A DNA stretch of 64,000 bases, taken from Ochotona curzoniae. Lineage: Eukaryota > Chordata > Mammalia > Lagomorpha > Ochotonidae. Of this stretch, positions 33,455-44,922 are shown piece by piece. The first letter of the stretch is position 1. Each line of letters opens with the position of its first letter. The translations under genes and the position numbers were made by a program. Location: contig NW_024467119.1 of the NCBI RefSeq assembly GCF_017591425.1, positions 80,220,894 through 80,284,893 of the forward strand, read 5' to 3'. Below the pieces are notes generated by a model. It was given only the letters and a program-made list of their open reading frames with translations, did not search any database and had not been told where the DNA came from.

Positions 33455-34220
33455 TGTTGCCTGCTGTTGATTTTGGGGGTTGGATTGTGGTTGTTTTTCT
33501 AAGTTTTCAAGATGCATCGTGGAATCTGTAGTTTGAAAAATTTCTCTCTTTTTTTCTCCATTCTGTAAACTTTCCTCTTAATACTGCTTTTGCTGTATCC
33601 CATCAACTTTGATATGTTGATTTTTTTCATTTCCATTTATTTCAGGAAAGTTTTTGATTTCCTTTTTATTTCTTCAATGACCATTCAGTGATCATTCAGT
33701 GGTATATCTAATTTCCAAGTACTTATGAACATTCTCTTGTTTTTGTTGATTTCTATTTATTCCTTTGAGGTCTAAAAAGATACATGGTATGATTTCAGTC
33801 CTTTTAGATTTGCTGAGCCTTGACTTGCGACCTCTGATGTGGTCTATCCTTGAAAATGTGTTGGTGAGAAGAATGCGTGTTCTGTAACTGTTGGGTGAAG
33901 TATTTTGCCAATGCCTCTTGGGTCCATTTGCTCATTAGTATGATTCAACTTGGATGCATACTTACTGATTTTCTGTCTTGATGAGGTTTTGAACTTGCCC
34001 ACTGTTATTGTATTGGAGTCCATCTGTTCCTTTAGGACTGTATTCACTGTATATATCTGAGTGGTCTTGTGTTGAGTGCGTATATGTTGATGATTGTTAT
34101 GTCTTTTTGTTCTGGGGTTTGTTGTGTTCTTGTGCAGGCATCATGGTACCTTACTTTTGCATGCCCTTGTGTCCCTTTGTTTATGTCTGACCTCTGATGT
34201 ACTCATCCCTTCTTAACGGA
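33455..34220 (-). mobile_element. L1 ORF2 endonuclease-region remnant
   Basis: Antisense N-terminal ORF2 sequence. A - strand frame at 33844-34047 carries VLKEQMDSNTITVGKF, SSRQKISKYASKLNH and FFSPTHFQG, matching the L1 endonuclease. More 3' ORF2 text (aligned with the 22800-23000 region) lies toward 33470-33800. Highly decayed; both ends missing. Confidence 0.82.
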
Positions 34221-34884
34221 GTGGGTTTATTGTAAAACAGTTCATAGCTTAGCTAGGAAGGAAGGTCTCACTTGGCTTGTTGCTTCAGCTTTAGTTCTCT
34301 ATGAGCCCAGGAGTTTAGTCTCTGAATAATTTCTTTTAACTTAGTCAGTGTCATCTGTGTCTGAGTGACATTACTGGTTCAGTCTGCCAAAGTTTGTAGG
34401 GCTAGAAGTATGGCTTTGAGATGAACAAGGGACTCCCATAGAGAGTTTGGTGTCTACCTCTCTAGTGAATGTTCTGGATGCTGCTCCTTTGTCCCACTGG
34501 CAAGCCTGAGGGGTTTGGGGCCCATGACACCAGATGCCATTGCCCCAAGACCATGCTTTATCTAGGAGAGGAAGTGGAGGCATGTGGGCTTGACCTGTTC
34601 TAGTTTTCACAGTAGCTGTGAATAGAGCAGCAGAGTTGGAATCCCTTTCAAGGGCTGTCTGACATCAGGGCTGGTGTTCCAAACCACTAAGTAGTTCACC
34701 TGACCGGATCTTCCTTACTACAGGATCCATTGTTTGGATCTCACACTTTCAGTAACTTTGCCCTCAACCACTGCACTGGTCACACACTCACAGCCCCCTA
34801 TCCTCTACCGCCATGATCCTTCCTTGGGAGAATGAGTTTCCTACATGACTTTTAACTAAATATTGTGCTAACTGCTCTGCTAGC
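34221..34884. other. Unassigned stretch
   Basis: No recognised repeat; it may include continuation of the neighbouring L1 that is too decayed to identify. Confidence 0.45.
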
Positions 34885-35197
34885 TGCTCTGTCCTCAACT
34901 CCAGGGTACAGAGAGAAGGAAAAAGGGAGAGATAGAGAATAAGATGGAGAATTCCCATTCATGGGTTCATACCCCAAATGCCTGCAACAGCCAAAACCAG
35001 ACCAAGTCAGAGTCAGAACCTTGAACTCAGTCTGGATATTCCACATGAATGCCAGGGATCCAACCTCTTGAGTATCATTAGCTACCTTGCAGGGTGCCCA
35101 TTCGCACGAAGCTGGGATGGAGAGTAAAGCAAGAACCTGCACTTTAGCATGGTGTGTGCATCTCAAGTGGTACATTAATCACTGTGCCAAATGGCTG
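34885..35197 (-). mobile_element. Older SINE copy
   Basis: Antisense older-subtype SINE with 'cattcatgggttcataccccaaatgcctgcaacagcc' and 'ccaacctcttgagtatcattagctacc'. Ends 'gccaaatggctgccc'. Confidence 0.78.
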
Positions 35198-35479
35198 CCC
35201 TGGTCCTCTGGACCCTCTGAGCAGGGCACTTTCCCTGCCTTGTCTTCTCTGAGTCCTTCCTCCCTGGCTGGTCTGTCTGGCTGTCTCTGCCATTCCTTGC
35301 TCTTAGTTTGTGGCAAGGGTCTTGTTTCAAGGCAGATTTTATGACTCTCCCTTCCCTGGGTGCAGTGAGCTCTTGGGTCTCCCTCACTCATCACATAGCT
35401 GGAGTTTTCTGTATAGACCTTTTTGTTCTCAAAGCCTATGGAATTACATGTACTGGTCTCTGACTATTTCTAAAACTGA

Positions 35480-35700
35480 TCTGTATGGCTATGTGCTGGC
35501 CCTCTGTTCACAGGGGTTCCATCCACTGAAAATACTTGAAAAAATTATGGCTATACCAAGTGTGTTCAGATTTTTGGTCTTGTCATTGTTCCATAAACAA
35601 TACAGTGTAACAAATCTTCAATAGCATTTATGTTGTAATAGGTATCATAAGTAATCTAGAGATGATGTGAAGTTAGTAGAGAAATATGCATTGGATATAT
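35480..35700. mobile_element. MER2-like Tigger MITE
   Basis: The block 'aacaatacagtgtaacaaatcttcaatagcatttatgttgtaataggtatcataagtaatctagagatgat' matches MER2, a non-autonomous pogo/Tigger element. Termini are lost. Related copies lie at 48056-48440 and 54640-54903. Confidence 0.7.
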
Positions 35701-35738
35701 GGAAATACTGCATTATATTTTTAAAAGCAATGTGCACC

Positions 35739-36080
35739 TTTTTAAAAAAGATTTATTTTTACTTGAAATTTAGAATTGGAGAGAAGGAGAGATGGAAAGA
35801 GAGGACGAGAGGGCGTGCATGTAGGAGAGATCCTCCATTTGCAGGTTTACTCCCCAAATGGCTGCAATAGCCTGTGCGTGGCTGATCTGAAGGCTGGAGC
35901 TTCTTTCACATCTCCCATGTGGATGCAGAGTCCCATGCTTTTGGGCCATTTTCTGTTGCTTTTCAGGCAGTAAGCAGAGAGTAGGATTGGAGGTGGAACA
36001 ACCAAGACTTGAACCTGTGCCTATAGATGCTAGTGCTAGTAGGTGGAGGATTAGCCTGTTGAGCCACCATACTGGCTCTT
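35739..36080 (-). mobile_element. SINE, same subtype as 30893 copy
   Basis: Antisense SINE from a poly(T)/'aaaaaagatttattttta' start to 'gagccaccatactggctc', sharing the diagnostic 'aggtggaggattagcctgttgagcc' head. Confidence 0.88.
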
Positions 36081-37126
36081 AAGCTGACATATGAATCTAG
36101 GCCACTAAACATTAGGTTCAAGGCGGCAGCTGGGGCCTTACTGGATTGAATTAAGCAGTGCTGGCACTCAGGAGGAGGTCAAAAGTGCAGTGAGGAGCTA
36201 AAGGCCCAAGGAAGCAGGGAGGCCCCAGCAGCGGTGTGATTTGCCACTCTAGATAGCACCCCAGCCCCAGAAATAACATGTGTGGGTTGGAGTAATAAAT
36301 GGCCTTTAGATTTGTGATTCCAGATGGCCACAAATATATCAACCTAAATGTAAAGTGGCACTGCTAACAGCACATCTATAATTACATCTTGTTTTATTAG
36401 TTGCAAAGGATAATTGCATCCAGAAAATTCCAATGCAAATGTAGGCTACAGAGATAATGTGTCTGTTGCTCTGGGTAGGCAGTGTGATAGAGAAGTTTCC
36501 AGAATGCTAAGTACCTTCCTAACATTCATTGTGGATCAACTGCTATCTGGGCTGTAGGGAAGTGGGGCGAGAGTTACTGCCCAAAGTCAGATGTTCTAAA
36601 CCTCTCTGGACTCTCAAATCTTGTAATCTCTTTACTCTCTGTCCTGCAGTACTTGGAGGGAGGAGAAAGGCTTTGGAGAATGTTGCATTCTGGGGCCTGG
36701 GTGCTCAGGCAGCTGGTTTTGGTGGCATTCTTTGGGTCAGCCCTGGCGAATGTACCATTGGCAAAGTGGTTGTTAGAACCTGCCCGTGAAAGGCAGCTAT
36801 TCTCTGAAGAGATGTTGACTGCCAAGCAATCCAGATCCAATGCTTTACACAATTGTTTTAAGCTGCTTTGGGTTTAGGGCCTAAAAAATGTTGGGGATCA
36901 AATTCTGTATTTGTGAAAATATTAAAGTTTTCCTTTATTAAGATTTAACTGATATGTCCTTATTACTGAGTTAGATATCAAGTAGAAAACAGGAGGTCTG
37001 TGGCTTGCATAAAGAAGATCTGAAAACATTAAGGGTGAAATTAACCAGAATCTCAAAATATGTTTGCCTTTAGTTGAAAAATGATAAACAGCGTTCACAC
37101 ATTTTGTTTATAAAATGAAAGTTTGG
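36081..37126. other. Unassigned stretch
   Basis: About 1 kb without recognised repeats. Overlapping frames of 74-92 codons near 36529-36877 run on both strands and carry no recognisable domain. Confidence 0.5.
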
Positions 37127-37405
37127 GGGCTGGGCGTGAGGCATTGAGATTGAGGTGCCAGCTGAGCTCTCCATATCCCATAGTGGGGTGCCTGGGTGTA
37201 TGTTCTGGCTCGCCCCTGATTCCAGCTTTCTGATGATGTGTGCCCTGGGGGAAGCCAATGATGGCTCACATAGATGGGGGGTCCTGCCACCCACGTCAGG
37301 GATGTAGATTGAGTACCCGGTTTCTGCTTTGGACTGGCCCAGCCCTGGATCTTGCAGGTTCTATGTGTTCTGTTTTTTCAAATTAATGAAATAAAAATTT
37401 AAAAA
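37127..37405 (+). mobile_element. Diverged SINE, sense strand
   Basis: Sense SINE beginning 'ggggctgggcgtgaggcattgag', with 'ctgctttggactggcccagccctgg' and an 'aatgaaataaaaattt' tail. The body is strongly diverged from the young type. Confidence 0.7.
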
Positions 37406-37999
37406 TGGAAGCCTTGGCTACCATAATTTCTACTTGTCCTTATTTATTTTGTCATAGACCTGATTAAAGATGGGTCTTAATTTTACTTTAGATAAACCTC
37501 TGTATGTCTTTATTTGAAAGACAAAATAAGATCTCTCCCCGACTCCAAGGCTTCATCCAGTCTGTCCTACCCCTTTTCAGCTCTGTGGTCAGTTGCTAAC
37601 CTGCCACATCCCATCACCTACCTCACGACTGAGGCTGAAATTGCTCTGGCTGACGTCACCAACAGCTCCAATGACCATATCAGAGGCGTGCTTCAGCCCT
37701 GTCATTGCCTTCACCTCTTACTGCCCTTTGTTGATCCTTTCTGTGTTCGTCTGGGCCTTTGCAGGCTCTGGGGTGTTTGAGTACCCCACTGGGTGAGGTC
37801 TTTGATGCCATCGTGTGATGTTCCCACCCTTTTCTTACATCTGCCAGTGCCATTCTTCCCTAAAGAAAATCAAAGTGAGACCCGGCCTCATTCACGCTGT
37901 GTATACAGTGCCCAGGACAGTAACTGCAAAATTATTATTTAATAAACACATACTAATATACACATTGATGGCTGAGTGAACCAAAAAATAAGCCATCTT
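37406..37999. other. Unassigned stretch
   Basis: Nothing certain. The end, 'agtgcccaggacagtaactgc...taataaacac', resembles the 3' ends of ancient repeats. Confidence 0.45.
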
Positions 38000-38330
38000 G
38001 GGCCTGGCACAGTATCCTAGTGGCTAAAGTCCTCACCTTGCATGTGCCAGGATCCCATGTGGGCGCCAGTTCATGTTCCGGCCACTCCATTTCACTTCCA
38101 GCTCCCTGCTGGTGGCCTGGGAAAGCAGTCGAGGATGGCCCAAAGCCTTGGGACTCTGCACCCACGTGGGAGACCCAAAAGAAGTTCGTGGCTTTGGAAC
38201 AGCCCTGCTCCGGTGCTTGCAATCACTTGGGGAGTGAACCAGTGAACAGAAGATCTTTCTCTCTGTCTTTCTGTCTGTCTGTAACTGTGACTTTCCAGTA
38301 TAAAAAATGAAGCAGTAAAAAAAGTTCTAA
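38000..38330 (+). mobile_element. C-type SINE, sense strand
   Basis: Full-length sense SINE: head 'gggcctggcacagtatcctagtggctaaag', B-box region 'ccagttcatgttcc', centre 'cctgggaaagcagtcgaggatggcccaaag', pyrimidine tail with three TCTG units and an A-rich end. Confidence 0.93.
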
Positions 38331-39146
38331 AGTTTTAAAATTCTTTCAGCTATAGCTGTCCCAATGCATTAGTTTCGTGGAAGATGCTTCCTCACATAAT
38401 ACAAATTTGATCAGATTGGGGCACAAAGCAGACGCTTTTCTCTTTTTCCTGCTGAGCTTTTTAAAAGTTTGTGTTAAAAATATCTCTCAGCATTTGCTAA
38501 GATTTTTAAAATATGTCAGCACAATATATCCTGTAGTTTGAGTTGCACAATGGCGGAAAGACGCAAACACTGCACTTGAAGGAGGGTAAAACGATTTAGC
38601 AGTGGAGTCTAGAGATCAGAGCAATGGAAATGGCCTAAGGGAATAGTAAGTTAAGAAGGAGATGAGCATACCCTCAAGCTTTGCAAGGGTGCCCGTTGCT
38701 GGCATTACCACATGGAACCAGCAACATGGAGTGACTGAGAACAAGGCTGGGGTGGGGACTGCTCCTTACTTCTCACCTTTCCCACATTTGTGTATTACCA
38801 CTGCATCCTAGGTCACTAAAGAGACAAAGTAGGAATTGAGGTCTTAGGGTAGAGAGAGATGATCTCAGCTAGGATTATTCCATCTAGGTAGGCAAGAGGG
38901 CAGGAGATGGGGAGGAAATAAAGTTGGTGGCAGGCAAAGAAGATGTTTGTGCATTTTGCACTGAGCCAGGCTTGTCTTTCCAATAGACAATCACACATTG
39001 CTGCCAACCTTAGCCATGTTCATTACAAGCATACTGGTGCACACACACAATCTACAGACAGACATAGACAACACAAGGGAATTTCAACATGTGGGCATCT
39101 CAAGTCTGTACTCAAGGAAGGAACACTGCGAAGCTCCTCTTTGCTG
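38331..39146. other. Unassigned stretch
   Basis: Nothing recognised. Confidence 0.5.
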
Positions 39147-39236
39147 CTCCTCCCTCTCTCCCTTCCTTCTTTCCTTCCTTCTTTATTTCCTTCCTTCCTT
39201 CCCTGGCTTCCTTCCTTCCTTCCTTCCCTGGCTCCG
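39147..39236 (+). repeat. (TTCC)n-rich microsatellite
   Basis: CTTCCTT and TTCC units with interspersed 'ctggct' breaks. Open frames over it are Pro/Ser/Phe-rich repeat product. Confidence 0.9.
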
Positions 39237-39882
39237 AAGTCACCATGTGGCAGGGGCTGCAGAACCTTGGTGTGGAGACCAGCTGCCCATCCTAAGATAC
39301 CCAAACATTTTTCTTCCCGTTTAAACTCTTAGAATCCCCAAGCAGGCATTTTCTTTGCATCCCTCCTTGCATTACCTGGAGATGTTGGAATGAGATGAAT
39401 GTATTGCTCTGGGTTCAGGATACTCTGTGGGTCCCTGGCTGAGCCCCTTTCAGGACAGACGGGTAGGTGTGGGTGTTCATGTCTCCAAGTCCTGTGAGGA
39501 AGGACTTTGCTTAGGCTCTCTGCCCTCTGCCTCTCTCCTTTCTTTTCCCCATTCTCTACCCTCTCTTTCACTGCCAGTTGACCAAATGTAATAAAGAAGA
39601 GAATCAGAGATCTTTAAAGTCTCTAGAAAAAAAAGATGAAAAGTAAAATATTTATTCCACACATTGCTTTACCCCAACTCAAGTGGGGACCTTGCCTCGC
39701 CCTGTCCAAAAGAATCAGAGGGACTGCAAGGATCCCACCAACCACGAGCACAGAGTCATGTGCATACAAGCACTTTACTGTCAGATTAAAAACAATCTTA
39801 GCTACTGGAATAACTGCCCTACTGTCTTTAAGGGCGGTCTTTGCTTTCTGAAATTAATACCAACATTTGTAAGTGAGCATCC
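39237..39882. other. Unassigned stretch
   Basis: Nothing recognised beyond pyrimidine-rich text near 39510-39570. Confidence 0.5.
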
Positions 39883-40159
39883 AGGGCTGGCATTGTTATA
39901 CAGCAGGTTAAGATACCATGTGTGACTCTGGTATTCCATATAGGAGTGCTTGTTCAGGTCTTGGTTGCTCAGTTTCCTATTCAACGTCCCGCTAATGCAC
40001 GTGGGAAGACAGCAGAAGCTGGCTCATGTACTTGGGTCCCTGTTACCCATGCGGGAGACCCGGATGACATTCCTGGCTTCGACCTGGTCTAGACGTGACT
40101 TTTATGACTGTTTAGAGTGAATCAGTAGATGAAAAATATTTTCCCTCTTTCTTAAAAGG
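39883..40159 (+). mobile_element. Older SINE, sense strand
   Basis: Sense SINE from 'gggctggcattgttatacagcaggttaag' to 'ccctctttcttaaaag'. The 'ggtccctgttacccatgcgggagacccggatgacattcctggcttc' segment is diagnostic. Followed at once by another SINE. Confidence 0.82.
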
Positions 40160-40164
40160 AAATC

Positions 40165-40437
40165 CCAGGCACAGGAATCTGCTATAGTAGGTAAGATGCT
40201 ACTCAAAATGTTCATGTCCTGTATCTAAGTGAGATATCTGCCCCCAAGTCCCAGTCTCCAGCTGGTATGCACCCTGGGGGGCACCAAGTGATGGCTTTGG
40301 TGGTTAATCTCTGCAACCTGGCTGAGAAACCTCAGTTGCAGGCATTTGGAAAGTGAACCAGTATATGTAAAATCAGTACATTTGGTCCCCTCTCCATCTC
40401 CATCTCCATCTCTCCCAGCCTTTAAAATAAAGACTTT
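40165..40437 (+). mobile_element. Older SINE, sense strand, head to tail
   Basis: A second sense SINE directly after the previous one: 'caggcacaggaatctgctatagtaggtaag' head and 'tctccatctccatctccatctctccc' tail, then 'aaataaag'. The head-to-tail spacing of 5 bp suggests insertion into the A-rich end of the first. Confidence 0.78.
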
Positions 40438-40457
40438 TTTTTTTTTTTAAAAAAAAA
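40438..40457. repeat. T-run/A-run palindrome
   Basis: A run of T followed directly by a run of A, immediately after the SINE tail. Confidence 0.85.
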
Positions 40458-40464
40458 CAAACTC

Positions 40465-40615
40465 CAGGACCTCTTCAGGCCCAAGAAATCAGTCTGGGAA
40501 CAGAGCCCAACAACCTGTGTTTTGACAACATCCTCCACCCCCCGCCGTAAATGGCACACTCTGCTGTTGAGTCCTGCTGTCCTGGTGCATGCTAATAGCA
40601 TTACCCACCCAGCTG
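40465..40615 (+). mobile_element. MER5A-like fragment
   Basis: 'aagaaatcagtctgggaacagagcccaacaacctgtgttttgacaacatcctcc' follows the MER5A middle, then 'ctggtgcatgctaatagc'. Confidence 0.6.
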
Positions 40616-41748
40616 CTGAATTGGAACAGCATTATACCCTCCTGCTTGCCATGAGGTTTACATGCATCTTCTCTGGTTTTCCAGTGTCATCCATCATCAC
40701 ACATGACACATTAGTGACCACACACGGTCACTAATCAAAGACAACCCCAAAATGCATGATAGAATTGCTCTTTTTTGCACAAATGGATGTCTCTTCTCTG
40801 ATTCTATCTGTAATTTTTGTAGCCTTGCTTGCCCTATAGTGTAAGAACCCAGTTAAGAGGGATGCACTGTATTCCGTTTTATTTTTAGTCATAAGCTAAG
40901 TCAGTAAGCCCTGCCTAGTCCTTGGAGCAAGCCAACTTTTCAGAACTTTAAGATGAGTAAGCACAGTTCAGTTAATAAGCATGGATACCAGGGAATCCGC
41001 TTAATAAAATTAAAGAGATGTGGAGAGATCATAGCGCATAACCAGATTTGGAAGGATTAAGCATATTATTGTGCTGCTTTTCTCCTACTACCCATTTATT
41101 TTCCATATTCATAGTTCTTTCCATAATTATATAGGGAAGAGAGAGCTGATCTATGAAAATTCTAGAAAATTTGAACTCCCCAGAGATTTCCTAAGAAGTT
41201 GTAGATGAGTGCCCAGGTGCCAAGTGACCAGCAGGCATTTCTCTTGCCTGAACCTTGTGCTGGTTGATTGGTTTTTAGTCCCTGTTTATATTTCCCAATT
41301 TGGAGACTTCATCCAAGCATCCTGAGTTCTGGTAGTTCTTGACTCCCTAACACTGGCCCCATATCGACCACAGTGCCACCAGAAAGGCCCAGATTCACCA
41401 GCCTAGGCAGTCGCCCCCTGGCACACCTAACTCACACTGGAGTTTGTGACTTCTGCCTCATACCATACCTGAAAGATTTCTGGATTGCAGGAGGGAGTCT
41501 CCTATCCCTTTATACTCGTGAGAGACACCCACTGCAGTCCCTATCCAAACCTGCCTCTCTGGGCTTGACCCTGACCTTGACCCATCCCTCTCTATGTAAG
41601 TTATTCTCACGTGCCTGAACTCTGCATTTGGAATCTGTGTTCCTGACCCTCTCCTCCCTTACCTTCCCTTTCCTTCCCTGAGGCTAAATCCCAGAATCTT
41701 CTAAGAAACATAGGGTTCCAGTGGCAGCTTAGCCATAATGTCTATCCT
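40616..41748. other. Unassigned stretch
   Basis: About 1.1 kb without recognised repeats or exon. A CCAT/'cctcccttaccttcccttt' pyrimidine stretch lies near 41650. Confidence 0.5.
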
Positions 41749-41826
41749 TAGGTTTTATGATTTTAATAAGTTCCCAAGTGGTGCTGATGCTCCTGACCCA
41801 GGGAACACCTGCTGAGGACCACTGGT
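41749..41826 (+). mobile_element. MER5A 3' end
   Basis: 'gattttaataagttcccaagtggtgctgatgctcctgacc' and 'ctgctgaggaccactgg' match the right end of MER5A including its terminal inverted repeat remnant. Confidence 0.65.
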
Positions 41827-42103
41827 CTCCAGAGTATTCCTGCTTACAGATGACACCCCGGACCGTATTGTTCTCATGTGCACTAAAAATCATCGAGTAT
41901 TTTGTCTTACAAAAGGCTGATATTTTTGGACTGCTGGCTTAAAGTTCTGCCAGGAGGTATGTAAAAAGAGGATCTGTTAGCCCATGTAGAAGTTGGCTAC
42001 CACATGTGGACTAAATTGTTCTTTCTTGTGTGCTGCTGTTTTATCTGGCTGGTTAGCACCAATATCTTCTTATTTGGGCTTTCTTTCTTTCTTTTTTTTT
42101 TCC

Positions 42104-42280
42104 CTAAAAGATTCATATTTATTTATTTGAAAGAGAGAGAGCTTCCATCCGCTTGTTTGCTCTTCCAATGGCTGCAGGAACAAGAGCAAGGAGCTGGATA
42201 GAAAGTGGAGCTGCTGGGTCTGGGCTCACCCACACTGCGGGTGATGGGTTTATGTGCTATGACCTGAGCCAGCTCCTATT
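42104..42280 (-). mobile_element. SINE with central deletion
   Basis: Antisense SINE: 'aaaagattcatatttatttatttgaaagagagag', 'catccgcttgtttgctcttcc', then a jump to 'aaggagctggatagaaagtggagctgctggg'. Confidence 0.72.
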
Positions 42281-42955
42281 AAGCTGAGCTACAAGCTTCC
42301 TTTCTTTGCAATGCTTTGTGATGCAGGTGCTTCTTGCTAGGTTCCGCCAGTAGGGGGCATTAGAGGAAGTATGCAAGAATGGACGAGGAGAGATTTGCTC
42401 TTTTCTGCTTCCTGTCAGTGCTGTCCTGACGATGGCAGCATTATACATCCTGATGGTGACAACAGGGTCCATTTGCAGTGTTTCCCCCTACTTTCGGAAT
42501 CAGGTTGTGGCATGCCGTCAGGGAGGCAGTCCCAGAAAAGCTGCTGTTCTTTCATGGGAGATCTGGATTCCTGCACCACAGGCTCCTCCTTCCAACTTCC
42601 ACAGCTGCCACTCCAGCCAGGCAGCATCTGGCTGGGTCATCACTCTCCAGGGCCGCTCTTCCAGGCTTCCAGGTGGCACCAGTGTAGTTGCTTCTCCTTG
42701 TCCCACAGCACGACACGAGGCTGTTTCTGCCTCCTGCAATAACTGTTTCTGCGCTGCTTAAGAGTATCATTTTGTTTTTCCAGCCTGTCAATGGTTGTTT
42801 ATATGCAATCTCTCTGGTTGCACCCTGAAGAATGTTAACAGGACCGTCCATTTTCCTGTGAGGCTACACTGCAGCCCAGGTCACTGCTCTGAAATAGCCC
42901 AGTGTGGATGTGTGTGTTTCAGAAGCCAGCCAGGATGCACCACAACTGCCTTCCT
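42281..42955. other. Unassigned stretch
   Basis: Unusually GC-rich for the window and open in several frames (up to 123 codons, 42371-42742), but the frames overlap on both strands and show no domain, splice border or start context I would trust. No repeat recognised. Confidence 0.45.
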
Positions 42956-42959
42956 CCGC

Positions 42960-43055
42960 GACTGTAACTCTGTGGCTCTCTTGGGTCAGAGTCACCTGGT
43001 GTGCATTTACCAGTGCAGATCCTGGGCCCAGCATGTGACCCAGAGGGTTAAGTTG
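42960..43055 (+). mobile_element. MER5A-like fragment
   Basis: 'tgggtcagagtcacctggtgtgcatttaccagtgcagatcctgggcccagc' follows MER5A. Confidence 0.65.
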
Positions 43056-43084
43056 CCACTTACCACACTGGCATTCCGTGAGTA

Positions 43085-43276
43085 CTAGTTCAAGGGTTCC
43101 ACTTCTGATCCAGCTCCCTGCTAATGTTCCTGGGAAAGCTGCAGATGATAGTCCCAGTGTTGGGGCCCCTGCTGCCCATAGGAGAGATCCAGGTGGAGTT
43201 TCAGGTTCCTGGCTTTGGCCTGGCCCAGCATAACCATTGTAAGACATTTGAGGAATGCATTGGTGGTTGGAAAATG
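43085..43276 (+). mobile_element. SINE, sense, interrupted by another SINE
   Basis: Sense SINE lacking its head, from 'gtactagttcaagggttccacttctgatccagctccctgc' to 'gaatgcattggtgg'. Its tail region continues after the nested SINE at 43597-43657 ('atttttctcttcatgtcttctcccatctc...gaaataaatctttt'). Confidence 0.85.
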
Positions 43277-43281
43277 TTTCT

Positions 43282-43596
43282 TTTTTAAAAAAGATGGATT
43301 TATTTTTATTGGAAAGGCAGATACACAGAGAGAAAGATCTTCTATCCACTGGTTCACTCCGCAAGTGGCCACAGTGGCCAGAGCTGAGCTGATCCAAATC
43401 CAGGAGCAAGGAGCTTCTTTTGGGTCTCCAACATGGGTGTAGGACCCCAAGGCCTTGGGCCAAGTTCCACTGCTTTCCAAGGTCCTAATCAGAGAGCTGG
43501 ATGGGAAACGGATCAGCTGGGGCATAGACTTGCCCATAAGGGATCCTAGCAGGTGCAAGGTGAGAATTTAGCCACTAGGCTATTGTGCCAGGCCCA
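43282..43596 (-). mobile_element. SINE nested in opposite-strand SINE
   Basis: Full-length antisense SINE inside the sense SINE. Imperfect duplications gaaaatgtttct (43270-43281) and gaagatttttct (43597-43608) mark the joint and restore the host tail. Confidence 0.92.
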
Positions 43597-43657
43597 GAAG
43601 ATTTTTCTCTTCATGTCTTCTCCCATCTCATTCATTCTGCCTTTGAAATAAATCTTT
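43597..43657 (+). mobile_element. Tail of interrupted SINE
   Basis: Pyrimidine-rich SINE tail and 'aaataaatcttttaaaaaa' end belonging to the element at 43085-43276. Confidence 0.82.
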
Positions 43658-43789
43658 TAAAAAATCTAATTACAAATCTTATAAAAGTATACTTAAGAAA
43701 GTGCAGATATTTGGAGTATACCCAACAGACTTCCTGAATTGTATTATTTCTTGTTTAGAGTCTTTATTCTCCTGTTACTTATTTTCTTT

Positions 43790-44010
43790 GTTTTGAGGGA
43801 GGGAAGGAGGGAAAGAGGAAGAGATTTCCATTTGTTGGTTAGCTTCCCAGATGTTCACAAGCTGGGAACACAGTCCCAGGACCCAAAGGGAGGAAAAGGA
43901 CTCAGTTATTTGAGCATCACGTGTTGCCTCCCAAGATGCCAGCAGCGGGAGCAAAGCTTTCGCCGAGACAATGTAGTATGGACTGTGGACATCCGAGGGG
44001 GATCTTAAAC
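43790..44010 (-). mobile_element. Older SINE fragment
   Basis: Antisense: purine block 'gagggagggaaggagggaaagagg', 'catttgttggttagcttcccagatgttcacaa', 'tgagcatcacgtgttgcctcccaagatgccagcagcggg'. Confidence 0.68.
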
Positions 44011-44051
44011 ATTCACTACCTCTGGCATTTCAAACAGGCATTTCAGGTGAG

Positions 44052-44390
44052 TTTAGGCTTTGATCTGGATGTTTCCCCTAAAGATTCATGTGTTTTGGAA
44101 ATATAACGCCCACATTTATATGCTAAGGACGTTTTGAGGTAGTACCTGTGGGTTAGATGAGATGATAGAGTGAAACCATGATGGTATTAATAACTTTCGT
44201 GAAATGAGGAACAAAGTCCCAAGCCATCAGGTTTGCTGTGCCAGCCTGCGATGTAGTGCCCTCTGCCAAGTCATGGCATGACCCTCACCAGATGTCTAGC
44301 CAACTTTGGCATCATGCTCTCAAACTTCCCAGCTTAGCTTCCAGAACTGTGAATTGAGTCAACATCTTTATAAATTGTCATGTCTCAGCA
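44052..44390 (+). mobile_element. MaLR-type LTR, diverged
   Basis: The order 'ggctttgatctggatgtttcccctaaagattcatgtgttttgg', 'cctcaccagatg', 'cttcccagcttagcttccagaactgtgaattgagtc' and 'tttataaattgtcatgtctcagc' is that of a solitary MaLR/MST-MLT1 LTR. No internal region or partner LTR adjoins it. Confidence 0.75.
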
Positions 44391-44794
44391 ATTTTGTTAA
44401 GAGAATGGATGGAGACGGCTCCCGTGGTGGTTGAGGTTAAACATGTGTGTCAGCTTGGCAAGTTCACGGTGCTCCGCTGCTTGGTTAAGTATCAGGCTGG
44501 ATGTTGCTCTGAAGGCTATATTTTTCAGACGTGCTTATCATTGAAATCAGCAGACTTCTAAGCACTCCACTCTCTGTCCTGTGGGTTTGGCCTTATCCAG
44601 TCAGCCAAGGACCTGCAGAGCGCAGGCTGAGGTTTCTGAAAGAGGATGAATTTGGCTCAAGTCATCAACATAGAGGCCCTGCTTGGCCCACTCTTCAGAG
44701 TCAACTCTTTCTTGGATTTCCAGCCTGCCAAGCCTGCCATATAGATTTTGGTTTTGCCAGCCCCCCAGCAATGTGGAAGCTAAATGCTTGAGGG
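44391..44794. other. Unassigned stretch
   Basis: Nothing recognised. Confidence 0.5.
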
Positions 44795-44922
44795 TGCTCT
44801 CAGGCTTTCCCCACCCACCTGCCTTGGTTCTGTTTTTCTGAACTTTTGCAATTGGCCTGGGGTTTAGGAATCTACATTCTAATGAGCACCCCCTCTCCCC
44901 CCAGTGATGCTGATGAGCTGGA
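44795..44922 (+). mobile_element. MER5A-like fragment
   Basis: 'ctggggtttaggaatctacattctaatgagcacccc' then 'agtgatgctgatgagctggacc' resemble the second half of MER5A. Confidence 0.6.

Noticed and set aside
36529..36877. Short frames with signal-peptide-like starts
   Set aside because: Opposite-strand frames of equal length overlap, and no homology is visible.
42864..43463. 199-codon frame on the - strand
   Set aside because: Composed largely of two SINEs in opposite orientations.
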